A DNA stretch of 64,000 nucleotides, from positions 145,095,632-145,159,631 of the forward strand of contig OX235270.1 in assembly GCA_944472135.2 (NCBI GenBank). Reading direction: 5' to 3'. Under the pieces are notes generated by a model, which saw only the letters and a list, made by a program, of their open reading frames with translations, was not told where the DNA came from and did not search any database. This document shows positions 29,776-41,269 of this stretch, one piece after another; within the stretch, counting starts at the first letter, position 1, and the number at the start of each line of letters is the position of its first letter. This stretch comes from Trichobilharzia regenti. Lineage: Eukaryota > Platyhelminthes > Trematoda > Strigeidida > Schistosomatidae. The position numbers and the translations under genes were made by a program.

Positions 29776-30300
29776 CACACTTCCTTTGGCTAGAAAGTTC
29801 TTAGCTTTTGCCAAAAAACTTCTTTGGATAACCACAGATAATTTCAAGTTTCTCACTAAAACAGTCATCTCAACAGATTACTCTAGCTCTGACAACCAAT
29901 TATTTTACTGGATTGCATTCAAATGTCAAAGATACGCAACTTATAAAATCATCTACTTTCAGTTTTCTCATCCTTTTTCGTAGTTCATAAAGTATCTAAG
30001 AATAAATGTGCAATCTCAGATTCGTTCAGGATGATCACCACTTCATCCTTACATTCGGAATGAAGAATGTTGTATTCACGTAACGGTTATAATATTCCAA
30101 TTGGCTAACTACACCTTTATAAATTCATCCTGTAAATTAAATGAGAAAGGCTTGTTTCTGCCAGTGACATTATAGCCACACTATTTGTTTAATTTTAGAG
30201 TTCCTTACAAAGGAAATAAGTTTACATTCATTGTACACCTCAAAAGTTATTCCATGGAGGATATATAAGTTCAAACATTCGTTTATATTAATACATATAC
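29776..30300. other. Nothing recognised
   Basis: AT-rich gap between two LINE fragments. Confidence 0.4.
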
Positions 30301-30301
30301 A

Positions 30302-31070
30302 TGGTGAATTTAGGTAAACATAGAGAAAAAATAGGTGATGCAGATTCCTGGTCAACACCAACAGCGATAGCAACAACAACAGACAACAATCAGCCAGCAT
30401 AAATGGGAGGAACCTGAAAGAAACAACCTCCTTTACCTACCCACCTACCTGGGAAGCATCGTTTCAACTACAGGCGGGCGGAACTGACGAGAATATCAAA
30501 CCCAGAATCGGAAAATCAAGACAAACTTTCATCACTCTCAAGTCTGTGTGGAGGTCAAAAGCACTCATCATCAAAAATAAGATCCGGATTTTCAACTCCA
30601 ATGTGAAGCCAGTCAGTGCTACTATACGGATCAGAGACTTGGCGTGTCATAAAGAGCATCTCAAACAAACTTCAGACCTTCATCAACAGCTGCCTTCGCT
30701 CAATACTCAAGATCAGATGGCCGGCCAGAAAAGATCAGCAACAGGGTGGGATCTCTGGGAGCGAACCAACGGAGCAGGAACCGGTTGTGCAACAAATAAG
30801 AAGGAAGAAATGGAGATGGATTGGCCATGCTCTGAGGAAACTATCAAGCGACATCACTAGACAAGCCATTACTCGAGTGGAACCCGAAAGGGCAGCGAGT
30901 TGGTCGTCAGTGCAAGGGTGACTTGGAGGAGATCATGTGAAGAGGAAATGAAAGCGTGTGGGCAGACTTGGAGCGGGGTGAAAACGTTGGCAGAAAACCG
31001 AATGCAATGGAGACGTGCAGTTGAAACCCTATGTTCCTCTAGGAATTAAAGGAAATAATAATAATGGTAT
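30302..31070 (+). mobile_element. RTE-2 3' end
   Basis: Begins after the RT palm. Frames give KNKIRIFNSNVKPV then LLYGSETWRVIKSISNKLQT, CLRSILKIRWPARKDQQQ and KWRWIGHALRKLSSDITRQA to about 30921. The 3' UTR ends CCCTATGTTCCTCTAGGAAT with AATAATAATAATGG at 31065. One of the cleaner tails of the family. Confidence 0.88.
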
Positions 31071-31286
31071 CTCACAAGCAAATTATCTCAATAAATCCAA
31101 GTTGCACATCAAATTATCTGGTATATTAGTGTTCTGACCGGATGGTGTTGGCGTGATAATAATTCTAAGAGATGCAACAATCCACTGCATCCGTATGAAC
31201 CAGTAAATACATACAATAGGAATCGGGGAGATTTCTCTTCAAATTATACACTGGCCAAATGCAACAAAAAAGCCATTAATGACAGA

Positions 31287-34200
31287 TTATTATTATTTCT
31301 GTTATTCTCCCGGGTTCCGAGTAAAACATAGGGCTTCAACAACACATCTCCACTTTGTTCTGTCTTCTGTTGCCTTCTTCAGCAAGGCCCACTATTGCCC
31401 ACAATCTCATGTATTACCTTCTCCTTTCACGATCTATTCCATATCACCCTCACACTGATGATGACCCACTCGTCACTTACCATTTAGATTCCACTCGAGC
31501 GATGGCTTGCATTGTGTCCCATGTCATTTGACGACCTCTTCAACGTATCCCCAATCCATCTCCATTTTCTTCTGCTTATTTTTTGAGTAATAGGCTCTTG
31601 GTTAGTTTGTTCCTAGCCACAGTTACTTGTTGTTAATTTCTAGTCGCCATTCGATTCCCAGTATGCAGCCGGCGAAAGCAGTTGCTCATAAGAGTATGTA
31701 ACGTGTTAGAAATGCTTTACGTGACAGGCTGGTCAAGTTTCTGACCCTTATAGAAGAAGTGACTGACTGACTTAACATTTGTGTTGGACAGAATCCGAAT
31801 CTTGTTCCTTGAGATGTTGAGGCGGAGTGCAGTGGAGAAGATTTTCACACTAGTTTTATGTTGATGAAGATGTCCGTATCTTGCCGTCCCGACTCTTTCC
31901 TGCTTTGATATCTTCATCCGATCCCACCGTCTGCAGTTAAAACAATGATTCCCAGGGGGATACGTGAAGGAAGTAACCTCTGTCAAACGTCTCCCATTGG
32001 CGACGACTGGTGTTGGTTGTGGTGGTTGTTGTTGCTTTTGGTTCGTTGGTTGGTTGGTTATCTTCATCACCTCCGTCTCCACCTCCTCTATGTTCACTTG
32101 CAGTCCTGTCTTCGCTGCCTGCTTCCTCTGCCAGCCAGTTTGTTGGTTTCTGCCTTCGGGTCCTCGAGCTTGTGTGACATACAGATCTTCTAGAGTCTTC
32201 TTACCAGTGAGTGTGGCATATTCCTGTCTTCTCACTACCAACACACAGTCTGACAAATAATTCAGTCCACCACAATTAGGAATATCATCGTTGGTGACTT
32301 TAGGTGCGCAGCCTTGTCTTACTCATGTATTCACTTCGAACGCCTCGCTGAGTTTTCCGTTGTGGGTCACCCGACACGTGACATTGTTACTCAGTCAGAT
32401 GTTGAATGGGCTTGATGGAGACATTGTTGAAGTAGTTTTCAAATTGCTTCTCGGTCAACGCTGTCTGTGGAGGGGCTTTCCGAAGTCGATGAAACTGAGG
32501 TAGAGAGAGGTTTGACTGCCATTCTATGCTTTGTTCGATGATGGTAATGATGCGTAGAGTTGAAATTTGATGAGCACATGATTTGCCTTTCCTGTATCCA
32601 GCCAGCTTGTTCCTGTGAGGGTGGCAGCATTCTGTATCCAGTGCATCTTTTATTCTCTTCATGATGATGAGACTTGGTATTTTACTTGGTGTGGACAAGA
32701 TCATTATTCTACGCTAGTTCTTGCAGAGTGAGGTGTGTCCATCTTCTTTAGCAGCTTTACAAGGTAGCCAGTAGTTCTTCCAATCAGTAGGCACCTTTCC
32801 TTCTTTCTAAACCTTTTGTAATAATGGTGTGAGAACATCCGCCACAACCTCTGGATCCGTTTTCAGTACTTCGGGGGTTATTCCATGCGGCTCTTTTGCC
32901 TTCCCGTCCGGCGCTCAGTAGGTTCATCGCATTCAGGATTTCTGCTGTCGTTGGAGGACTGGTGTCCACTGGCAGGCAGTTGTGTGCGCGCTGTTGGTGG
33001 TGGTGGTTGTATTTCTTGGAGAGTTGCAGGTGATGGTTGATTCAAGAATCCTTTAAAGGGATCAGTCCATTGCAATTACGTTCATTTTACCCTCTCTTAT
33101 TGGCTTCGTTTGTTTTGATCTCTTCCCGGATAAAGACCTGGTTGGCTGATATAATGTCCTGAGGTCTCTTTTACCTGCAGTCTACCTCTTCTGCTTCATT
33201 TGCCAGCCGTTGTGTCGTAGAATTGTCTTTCGTCTTCCCTAACAACCTTCTTTCCTTATTCAGTTTAGTGTACTTTGCTGTGAATTTAGCTTCTCCTCTG
33301 TTGTCCATCTTTGCATAGGGTCATCTTCCGTTTCACCATTCTCATTTCCTCTCTTCTATTATCTTCCAGATAGGTATTCGTTGAGAGTCATTCCTTGTCT
33401 TGTCTCTTCTTTCTTCCCAGAACAGTTGTACACGTTTCCTTGAATACTGCCTTCAGAGAGTTCCAATGTTCTTTCATTGACACCACGTGGTGTCTCCGAC
33501 ATTGCTTTAACCTGTTCTGTAGTGAAGGCAGGTATCCCTTGTTGTTTTGTCCTTCAGTTTCTGAATGTTAAATTCGAAGTACAGTGGCCTGTCTCCAGTT
33601 TTTTAGAGGGATTTTAGCTTTACCTTGAAGGTTCCTTGAACTAGATGATGGTCTCAGCCCACATCTGCTCCCCATCTCCAATTTGTGTTCAGCAGGCTGG
33701 CTGCGTCTCCACTTCCTTGACCATCATTGACATCACGTCTGTCTGGTTTCGGTGTGGACGTCAGGCGAAATCCATGTCTCTTGCCTTGAGTATATCCTTG
33801 TGTTTATAGACACTCCCCCAGATAACCAAATGATTGAAAGTGCAGAAGTCTACGTAGAGTTCTCCGTTGTCATTCATTCCTCCGAACGAGAGCCTCACAA
33901 CCCACTATGAGTTCTGTTACCGTATTATCTCCTCCCAGTTTAGTTCAAATTCATATCACTCATGAGGATTCTGAAGTCACCATTTGAGGTGTTATCCATC
34001 ATTGTTTGTAGTTGTCTATGAAAATCTTCCTCCTTCTCTTGTTCTGCGTTGTTTGTAGAACTGTGCGTAGTATTGCATGATAGTTGTAACCTTCATTCTT
34101 TATGAGTTGAATCCTGATGTCATAATCCTCCATGAGGAGATGGGTTCCCACTGCATTAGGGCTTTGGCTGACACTGATGACTTCATGATAATAATAATAA

Positions 34201-35450
34201 TTTGCTATATTCCAAAACAGTACTTGTGATACAGAATGGAATTCTCAGAATTTCACTACAGTATTGCATCCAGTTAGTACATTTATCAATAAATACAATC
34301 CTACATAGATTAAGGGTTAGTTAGTTTTGACAACAACATATTGGAATGTCGGTAGCAAAGCCAAAATTGAACAGAGTGTTTGAAGGTGTCAGAAAAAAAG
34401 ATGCTAGCATATTTACTGGCATAGGTGGTAACAAAAGGTCGAGATATACAGAGTGTGAGAGAACGAAGAAGAATGTTTTAATAGAGTTTGTAAGGAAGAA
34501 AGAAACAAAGCAGCACATAACAAAAAAAGAGAGAGAAAAAAGGAAAAGAAAGGAAGAAAACGTTGAAGCTATAAATGATATGAGTTGGAAAGATGAGATC
34601 CACTTTTTCTACTGACTATTGAATAAGTTATAGGTATCACGCCTAATGCTTTCTTTATCGCACAGAACACGAGCTAAGTAGGGCATGGTTGAGTTTTTGT
34701 ACTTACTAGTGCGAGCATATAGTTTTCTATATAGGCTTCTGGTTTTGCCTGATGAGATACAAGGGGAGATTTGTGAATGAAGAGGGTGGTGTGAGTTAGA
34801 TAAAATGGATTTAGCCCATTTTTCACATGAATCCAAGTGCTTGTCAACCAAAATATTAACAAGCTGCTTAAGTGACACGTTGCTTACCCTATTGACAACC
34901 TTTAACATCTTGCGTAATAAGGTATAGTCTTCCTTTAGTAGCCCAGGAAAAACTAAGGTGGAACAATAGAGAATAATAGGCAGGATGCGGGAGTTAACGA
35001 ATCGTAGGAGTAAGGGTTGGGCTATTCCAGAAGGTCTTAACTTCTTGATGTAGAAGGTAAGACGGAATATTTTCTTAGAAATCATCAAGATATGAGACGA
35101 CCAGGAAAGATCAGCAGAGAGAATGACGCCAAGATATTTAATTTCCGACTTGGTTTCTATTTCAGTGTCATCTATGTTGCACACCTCGTTAGTGCTAACC
35201 AGTCTGTTTAGGTCAGATTTATTCCTAAAGGTGGTAGCCACTCACTGCCTCATTGTGCTCGTGGTTGTCATCTGGGTGACCAGACCGGAGTAGATTACTG
35301 ACTCTCCAGTTGACAGTATCGATGCTCCACATCCATTCCATCTACCGTCACAGATTCCAGCATCGAGAGAAGAGATAACGGCAGGCTGAATGGTTTCCCA
35401 AAGGCATTCATCAGACCAGACTGTTGTGACAATTAGCCTCACTGATCCGA
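31287..35450 (-). mobile_element. RTE-2, near full length, hosting CR1-1
   Basis: The most complete RTE-2 in the window, reading right to left. Endonuclease start near 35440-35240 (STGESVIYSGL); interruption by CR1-1 at 34183-35238; rest of the endonuclease to about 33700; RT from about 32710 (ILSTPSKIPSLIIMKRIKDA, QISTLRIITIIEQSIEWQS). The C-terminal 179-aa frame at 32256-31717 (TGLQVNIEEVETEVMKITNQ, TEVTSFTYPPGN) lies downstream of the lost palm. The 3' end at 31287 is a run of TAA repeats. Many stops; not functional. Confidence 0.85.
34183..35238 (-). mobile_element. CR1-1 LINE, 5'-truncated, nested in RTE-2
   Basis: A 210-codon frame (35241-34609) encodes the end of a CR1-clade RT: IKYLGVILSADLSWSSHI (about residue 34), then RLTFYIKKLRPSGIAQPLLL, RILPIILYCSTLVFPGL and a C-terminus ending TYNLFNSQ. 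Then come a purine-rich (on +) 3' UTR and a terminal (ATT)n at 34183-34200. RTE-2 sequence resumes on both sides, so this is an insertion. The open frame suggests it is fairly young. Related pieces at 14328 and 54232. Confidence 0.88.
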
Positions 35451-35749
35451 GTGAACAATAAATTTCTTTTTAGATATTTTTAAGAATGTTCTTGTGCTGT
35501 GAACTTGCTGTAACAGTGTGATTGGTTTTGTGGTATGGGATTGTTAGCCCCATGCCAAAACCTCATTCTGTCCTTGGGATTGTGACCGGATAGAAAACTA
35601 GCGAGCTAGTTAACTAGGCGAGGTTTTATCCGAACCCAGTGTTTATTATTGTTTTCTTAATCCTCATTTGTATCACGCATCTTTGGCTTCTTGTTTTTAA
35701 CTTGTCGAACTCCTACTGGAAATGGTTCTGAAACCTTCTAACTCCTTAG
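35451..35749. other. Nothing certain; possible SINE relic
   Basis: GTTTTATCCGAACCCAGTG near 35623 and GCGAGCTAGTTAACTAGGCG near 35601 hint at a decayed tRNA-derived SINE, but boxes are not convincing. Confidence 0.3.

Positions 35750-35793
<44 letters not shown>
35750..35793. repeat. (TA)n microsatellite
   Basis: About 22 uninterrupted TA units. Confidence 0.9.
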
Positions 35794-35796
<3 letters not shown>

Positions 35797-35929
35797 CGAA
35801 TTTACGACCTCTCTGTTTGCTTCGTCCTTAAGAAGAATATTTTTGTTCTCTGCAACCGTCATTTTGTTTACTGTATGGTTAGATGCTCGTATTATGAGGT
35901 TTTTTTGGCTAACATGTCACCGGCGAAAA

Positions 35930-36235
35930 GTCTTGTTTGTTGTATAGTCCTTCTAGAGGAAAGTGCTGACAAAAGACAGTATGTTACACATACCTTCCTC
36001 GTCGAGTTATGTTGGCTAACATAGGATTAGGCCGGAAAATAGTCGACACTGGTCAAACCAAAAGCTGGCATCAGTTCATAAAGTATTTGACAGCTGGCTT
36101 GAGGCAGGTAGTAAAGTGTAGGCTCCCTGGTTGAGGTCTCCGAGACCCCAGGAACCAATGACTGGATGCTGTTGGTGATGTAGGTCAAAGTCTTTCTCGA
36201 CGGCACAAATGAATTCATACTTTATAAACTCCTAG
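35930..36235 (+). mobile_element. RTE-1-like 3' fragment, diverged
   Basis: Relics of the RTE-1 C-terminus and 3' UTR: CCTCGTCGAGTTATGTTGGC, GGTCAAACCAAAAGCTGGCA, TCTCCGAGACC, in the order seen at 3100-3310. No frame. Confidence 0.65.
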
Positions 36236-36389
36236 ATGCGTCAAATTCTCACAGTCCTCTTTTTACTTTCCTCCCTCCCGTACGTTTCCTTTAATTATAG
36301 TTTTTCCCAATTATTTATTAATTTTGGTTTTGTTATATGGAGTGTGGTACCTACGGCTGTCGTACTTCTGTGTCAAGTTCTACTCTGAA

Positions 36390-39060
36390 AATTCAGTCAG
36401 GCTGCTAACCACACTATTATGATGGCTAAAATAGGCAATTGAGATGTTCTTCCTAAGTTCGCCTCTAGAGTTTCCTGTTGCCTACCTATCCTTCTAGACC
36501 ATCTGACCTTCTGTATGGAGTGAAGGCATCTGTCGATGACTGTCAGAAGTCTCTTCGAAATGCTTTCCGTAACGTGAGTCCCACGCTTCAGGACCATACA
36601 CAAGCACTGACATGACATTAGTGGATTTCCACACGGCTTTCAGAGTGATCAGCGTTAGTTTTCCTTTTCGGATCCAGTCATCAGGAGTAACTGTAGATGA
36701 AACGGTGATGATTTGATAATTGGAGGAGATGACTCCGCTTAGATTTCTCTCATTGATCGTGATTGACGCTAACTTTTATTGGTTAGGTATTTTGATTGCA
36801 CCTGTCACTTTATCTGTTCAATTGAATTCATATCTCGGCTTCCAGCCTCTTCTGACAACTTGTTGGTTCTATTTCACAATTCATCGAGCTTGTGAGACAT
36901 TGGACTTAAATCATTCACGAAGTTCAGATCCCTCCCAGCTTTTCTGTTTCTCTAGCGTCTGCCCATCTTTGAATTCCCCACAGTCTTCTGCATGATCCAG
37001 TTAACCACAATCAGGAAAGTTATCTTTAATGGTGGGCAGCCATCTTTTACTCTTGTCTTTATTTTAAACGCTTCAGTGGAGTTTCCGTTTTGAAATACTG
37101 TTCATGGGCATAATTATATAGCTGTCAAGTGTGTTCTGTATACGTCTAAGGCAGTGCACTTTTTTGTGTTGAAGCAGCTTTCAAATTACTTCACTGTAGA
37201 CAATGTCAAAAGTTCCTTCTAAGTCGGTGAACTTGAGACAGAGATTTGAATGTCAGTATATGATCTTTACTTTGATGATGCGTAGCGTATCGATCTGATG
37301 CTCACATGACTGTTTTCCTGAATCAATCTTGCTCTCCGCATCTAGCCTATCTTTCAGTCTCTCCATAATGATGCGACTTAACGTTTGACTTTGAGTGGGA
37401 AGGAGCATGACTCCTAGACAGTTTATGCAAAGACTCAGGTCGTTCTTTGGAGGTCACTAGATAACCCCTACCTTAATCTATAGGTGGCTTTACTTCCCTC
37501 CAAACACTCTGCAATAGTGTTGTGAGCATATCTGATGACGTCTGTGTATCCATTTAAGTGCTTCCAGATGAATCCCATCTGATTCCACTGCCTTCCTAGC
37601 TAGCTTTCAGTAATTTTAAGGCATTCGAAACTTCAGCATTTTGGAGGACTGGTGTTCACTTGCAGTTGTGGGACTGCCTGATTTTGGTAATATCTCTGGA
37701 CGGATCGTAAGCCATGGTTCGCTCAAGAGTTCGCAGAAGTGACTGACTAAGTTTTTCTTTTGCTCATACCCACTGGAAATAAGGTTCCCCTCTCCATTTT
37801 TCAATAGCTTCGTCTGAACTCATCTCTTCCCAGAGAGCGATCTAGTTGTCTGGTACAATAATTTGAAGTCCCATTTAGCTACGGCCTGTGGTGCTTCAGT
37901 CAGCTGTTTCTCTTAGACTTATCTCCTAACACTCTCAATCACCTCCTTGTTCAGTGAGCTGCACGTTGAACTCAGCTTATCTTTTCGTTGTTCATTTTGC
38001 CACCGATTCATCAGTTTTACTATCCTTCTGTTCTATAGAAAGCCATCCTTTGTCTTGTCTCTTCTTTCTCCTTGAGACGACTATACAGGTTTTCTTCGAC
38101 ATTACTTCTAGAGACTTTCAGTGCTCCTCGACCCAGTTTTCCATTGTGAAGCTGCACGATGTTTCTGACTTTACCCTAAAGATCGCAGTTCCATCCATCA
38201 GTTTCAGTGTGTAGAACTCCAATTATGCTTTATCTCTATCCTCATTGAGGCCTTTCAACTTGGGGTTAAAGTCTCCTTTCCCTAGATAATGCTCTAAGCA
38301 CACATCTCCTTTTCTTGAAATTGTATCCAGCAGCGTGATTCGACAATTTTAGAAATTAAAATGAGGTCTGTCTGATTTTCAGCGTGTGTGTATGATCTTA
38401 GGCAAGCTCTTGTGCTTGCACACGTTGCCTTCAGTCACCAAATAATCAAGGACGTGGAAGTTTACAAAGAATTATCCGTTCTCATTCATTTCACGTAATG
38501 GGTGCTTCTTGACTCATGATGAAGGATCTTGCTGTTTTGTTTCCCTACATTTGAGCATTCATATCACCCTTTGACATTTCGATGTAATCATTTGGGCTCT
38601 TATCCCGTTGTCCTTGGAAGTCTTCCCCGGTTTCTTGGTCTGCGCCGTTTTAAAGAGCGTAGGATAGGATAACTGTAACTTTTCTTCATTCTGAATTGAA
38701 TCTTGCCGTCGTTGTTCTGGAAGGAATCAGTCCCCTCTGCATAAGAGCTTCGATGCTGTTGGTGACATCAAGATGAAAACTCACTAAGTGTGCTCACATT
38801 TGGCGTCTGGGTGATTAAAGTGAATTACTGACTCCCCAGTGAAAAATTTGGAGATTCCCCCTGTATTCCATCTACTCTCACAGATTTCTAGTACCTCTTT
38901 ACCATGCTTTCTCAAATCTTTCGCAGCCTCAGATGCTTTCCCAGCCTCAAACACGTCCCCATTCTTTTATTTCTCCTTTCTTTGAGAGAAGACACATAGG
39001 CTGACTAGCTTACTGAAGGCTTCCATCATCCAGTTTCACTTTCTCTCTCCGATTCCAGAT
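36390..39060 (-). mobile_element. RTE-2, long degraded copy
   Basis: Runs on the - strand from the endonuclease region (about 39000-38300; GACTCCCCAGTGAAAAAT block like 35300) through RT (about 37500-37200) to the C-terminal region (about 36600-36400, SISKRLLTVIDRCLHSI). No long sense ORF. Contains the left arm of the 37.8/40.1-kb inverted repeat. The part right of 38900 has no parallel in the other copies and may be 5' UTR. Confidence 0.75.
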
Positions 39061-39329
39061 AAGTATAGGTTTATGTTTGATAGTGTTTCTGTGCTTTGCA
39101 GTTTCTGTAGAGGTTGGGGGTCGCAAGCCACACTGCAAACCTTTCTTTATTTTCCTGGCTCAGGAGCGTCTAGTAAGCTTAAAAATAGTAAAAATAATAG
39201 TGGTTTGCTTGAGAAAACAGACTTTATGATGGTCAAGGGAAGACAAAGTCTGAATGTGCTTTGTTAGGTGTTTTGTATTTGCTTGAATTTTCCGGCTGCT
39301 AGTGTCCCAACCATATCCGCGCGTCTTGT
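39061..39329. other. Unassigned, possibly RTE-2 5' flank
   Basis: A 65-codon reading (39073-39267) has no recognisable similarity; I do not call it a gene. Confidence 0.3.
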
Positions 39330-40117
39330 TTTCACTCCTTTTGAGGTTTGAATGGAACTTTTACAAAACTCTGAAGGACTTCCAAAAAGGAGCAGAATGT
39401 CCTTAGTTAATGAGATGTTCTTTTATCGAAGTATAGACACACTGCCAACCTCTGTTCGTGAGCCAGGCTAGATAGTGTTCCCTAGTATGTTTCCCAAGAG
39501 AACATGTTGTACGGTCAATCTACTCGGCTCCACAGAGGCAAATAAACTGGTAAACGCATGTCGGTGTGGCATTATACGACAGCTTGTCTTCCACTTTCTA
39601 GTAGAATGGTTTCTTGGAAGGAAATGGTATTCGTAGAATGGCAACTGAGTATGCTTTGCAGGGAGATTTTGAAAACCGTTTTCGGAGAATCTCTATCCCA
39701 GTGTCACTTTAAAATTCGAGATTCAGCAGCAGAATCTTTCAGGAGTAACCTGGTTTCCGTTTCTTGTCTAGGAATTTAGATGTGAAGTCATTTTCTAACA
39801 AGATTCCTTAAAGATTTCGCAACTCTCCTTCAATATATTCTTCGGTTCATATTTCTCTGATACTTAAGGAAGGTGAATGGATGAGACCAGTCTTTCTGCT
39901 CAGAAGGAAAGAACTTTGGAAGCTAACAAACTCTCCGTTCCAAGTAAGTTTCCTATGAATAGATCTCCTCAGTGGTGATCATTTTTTCCTAATTCTTCTT
40001 ACATCAATGATGCAAGACAATGAGTCATATCCTACTTCTGGAGTGAAGTTGGTGTTTAGACAGGAATTAATGAAGGTTTGGAGCACACTTCTGAGATTCA
40101 CATTGGCATTACAAACA
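39330..40117 (-). mobile_element. PLE fragment (post-palm to GIY-YIG remnant)
   Basis: On the - strand: NLRSVLQTFINSCLNTNFTP near 40110-40050, RRSIHRKLTWNGEFVSF near 39970, EEYIEGELRNL near 39840. Collinear with 22223-21930 of the 22-kb PLE. Stops throughout. Confidence 0.7.
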
Positions 40118-40677
40118 GTGTAAACCAGACAGACTTCATTTTAATTTCAGAAATTGTCGAATCACGCTACTGGATACAATTTCAAGAAAAGGAGATGTGT
40201 GCTTAGAGCATTATCTAGGGAAAGGAGACTTTAACCCCAAGTTGAAAGGCCTCAATGAGGATAGAGATAAAGCATAATTGGAGTTCTACACACTGAAACT
40301 GATGGATGGAACTGCGATCTTTAGGGTAAAGTCAGAAACATCGTGCAGCTTCACAATGGAAAACTGGGTCGAGGAGCACTGAAAGTCTCTAGAAGTAATG
40401 TCGAAGAAAACCTGTATAGTCGTCTCAAGGAGAAAGAAGAGACAAGACAAAGGATGGCTTTCTATAGAACAGAAGGATAGTAAAACTGATGAATCGGTGG
40501 CAAAATGAACAACGAAAAGATAAGCTGAGTTCAACGTGCAGCTCACTGAACAAGGAGGTGATTGAGAGTGTTAGGAGATAAGTCTAAGAGAAACAGCTGA
40601 CTGAAGCACCACAGGCCGTAGCTAAATGGGACTTCAAATTATTGTACCAGACAACTAGATCACTCCCTGGGACGATG
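40118..40677 (+). mobile_element. RTE-2 internal fragment (right arm)
   Basis: Segment between endonuclease and RT, sense on +: LDTISRKGDVCLEHYLGKGD, DGTAIFRVKSETSCSFTMEN, VVSRRKKRQDKGW. It has neither end of the element. Inserted between two PLE pieces of opposite orientation. Confidence 0.75.
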
Positions 40678-40689
40678 TTAGCACAGATG

Positions 40690-41150
40690 AAACCAGCCGA
40701 AAGAATTAAAGAAGAATGAGAATTGCAGCAATACATAGCTGAATGAAGGTCCTGGAATAGTGCTATTCGGTGAAACAGACTATGATGATAACCTTTCACA
40801 TAAAATTTCCAGGATAGTCATATCAGAAAGATCCCATTGAAGAGACTGAACTAGAATTAACAAAGATATCGAGGGAAATGAAAGGAGAACTAGTCGTCAG
40901 CAGAGAAGCATATGAACGATTTCGTCCATTCGGTTCTACAGGGCGGCGCATGTGGGACTTATACAAGGTACACAAACAAGACGTTTCACTCTGCCCGACA
41001 GTGGGTAGGATAAATCCTGCAGACCAGAGATTTTCGGACCAATGAAGGAGAAACTACTGAAACAAACTCCAGAGCACATTTCCTTTTATGGATAGTTTTA
41101 TTTACCAACTAAATAGCTTCTTCGTTGATGTGTCATATTAACATGACCCA
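40690..41150 (+). mobile_element. PLE RT N-terminal fragment
   Basis: ELTKISREMKGELVVSREAY, ERFRPFGSTGRRMWDLYKVH and KQDVSLCPTVGRI (40848-41015) match the PLE RT entry motif RPTGSxxxRLYGLPKIHK...RPI. Shifted and truncated beyond 41040. Confidence 0.7.
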
Positions 41151-41269
41151 GTGAGATAGAATAGATGGAATGAATGTTCCTACGGCTCCTGCCAGGCCAG
41201 ATAATGGCTAAAATAAAAACAGTTAACAGCATAGTATCAATCGCTCAGAATATGGTGGGGACGTTAGCG

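Larger units (their letters stand above)
37826..40677. repeat. Inverted repeat: about 555-bp arms of RTE-2
   Basis: Left arm 37826-38384, right arm 40117-40677. They are near-identical reverse complements: both encode the same 86-codon antisense ORF (37954-38214 and 40286-40546), and the ends match at GATCTAGTTGTCTGGTACAA. The spacer is about 1.73 kb. The right arm lies outside any larger RTE-2 copy. Confidence 0.9.

Noticed and set aside
31964..32260. 98-aa Cys/Phe-rich ORF on +
   Set aside because: Shadow of the sense RTE-2 frame on the - strand (31717-32256), created by Gln-rich codons read backwards.
34346..34615. 89-aa Lys/Arg-rich ORF on + (MSVAKPKLNRVFEGV)
   Set aside because: Antisense to the purine/pyrimidine-skewed 3' UTR of CR1-1; the same UTR occurs at 14580-14760.
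36720..36995. 91-aa ORF on +
   Set aside because: Antisense of RTE-2 C-terminal region; matches the antisense of 44565-44925.
37954..38214. 86-aa ORF identical to that at 40286-40546, suggesting a duplicated gene
   Set aside because: It is antisense within RTE-2; identity comes from the inverted repeat, not from protein selection.
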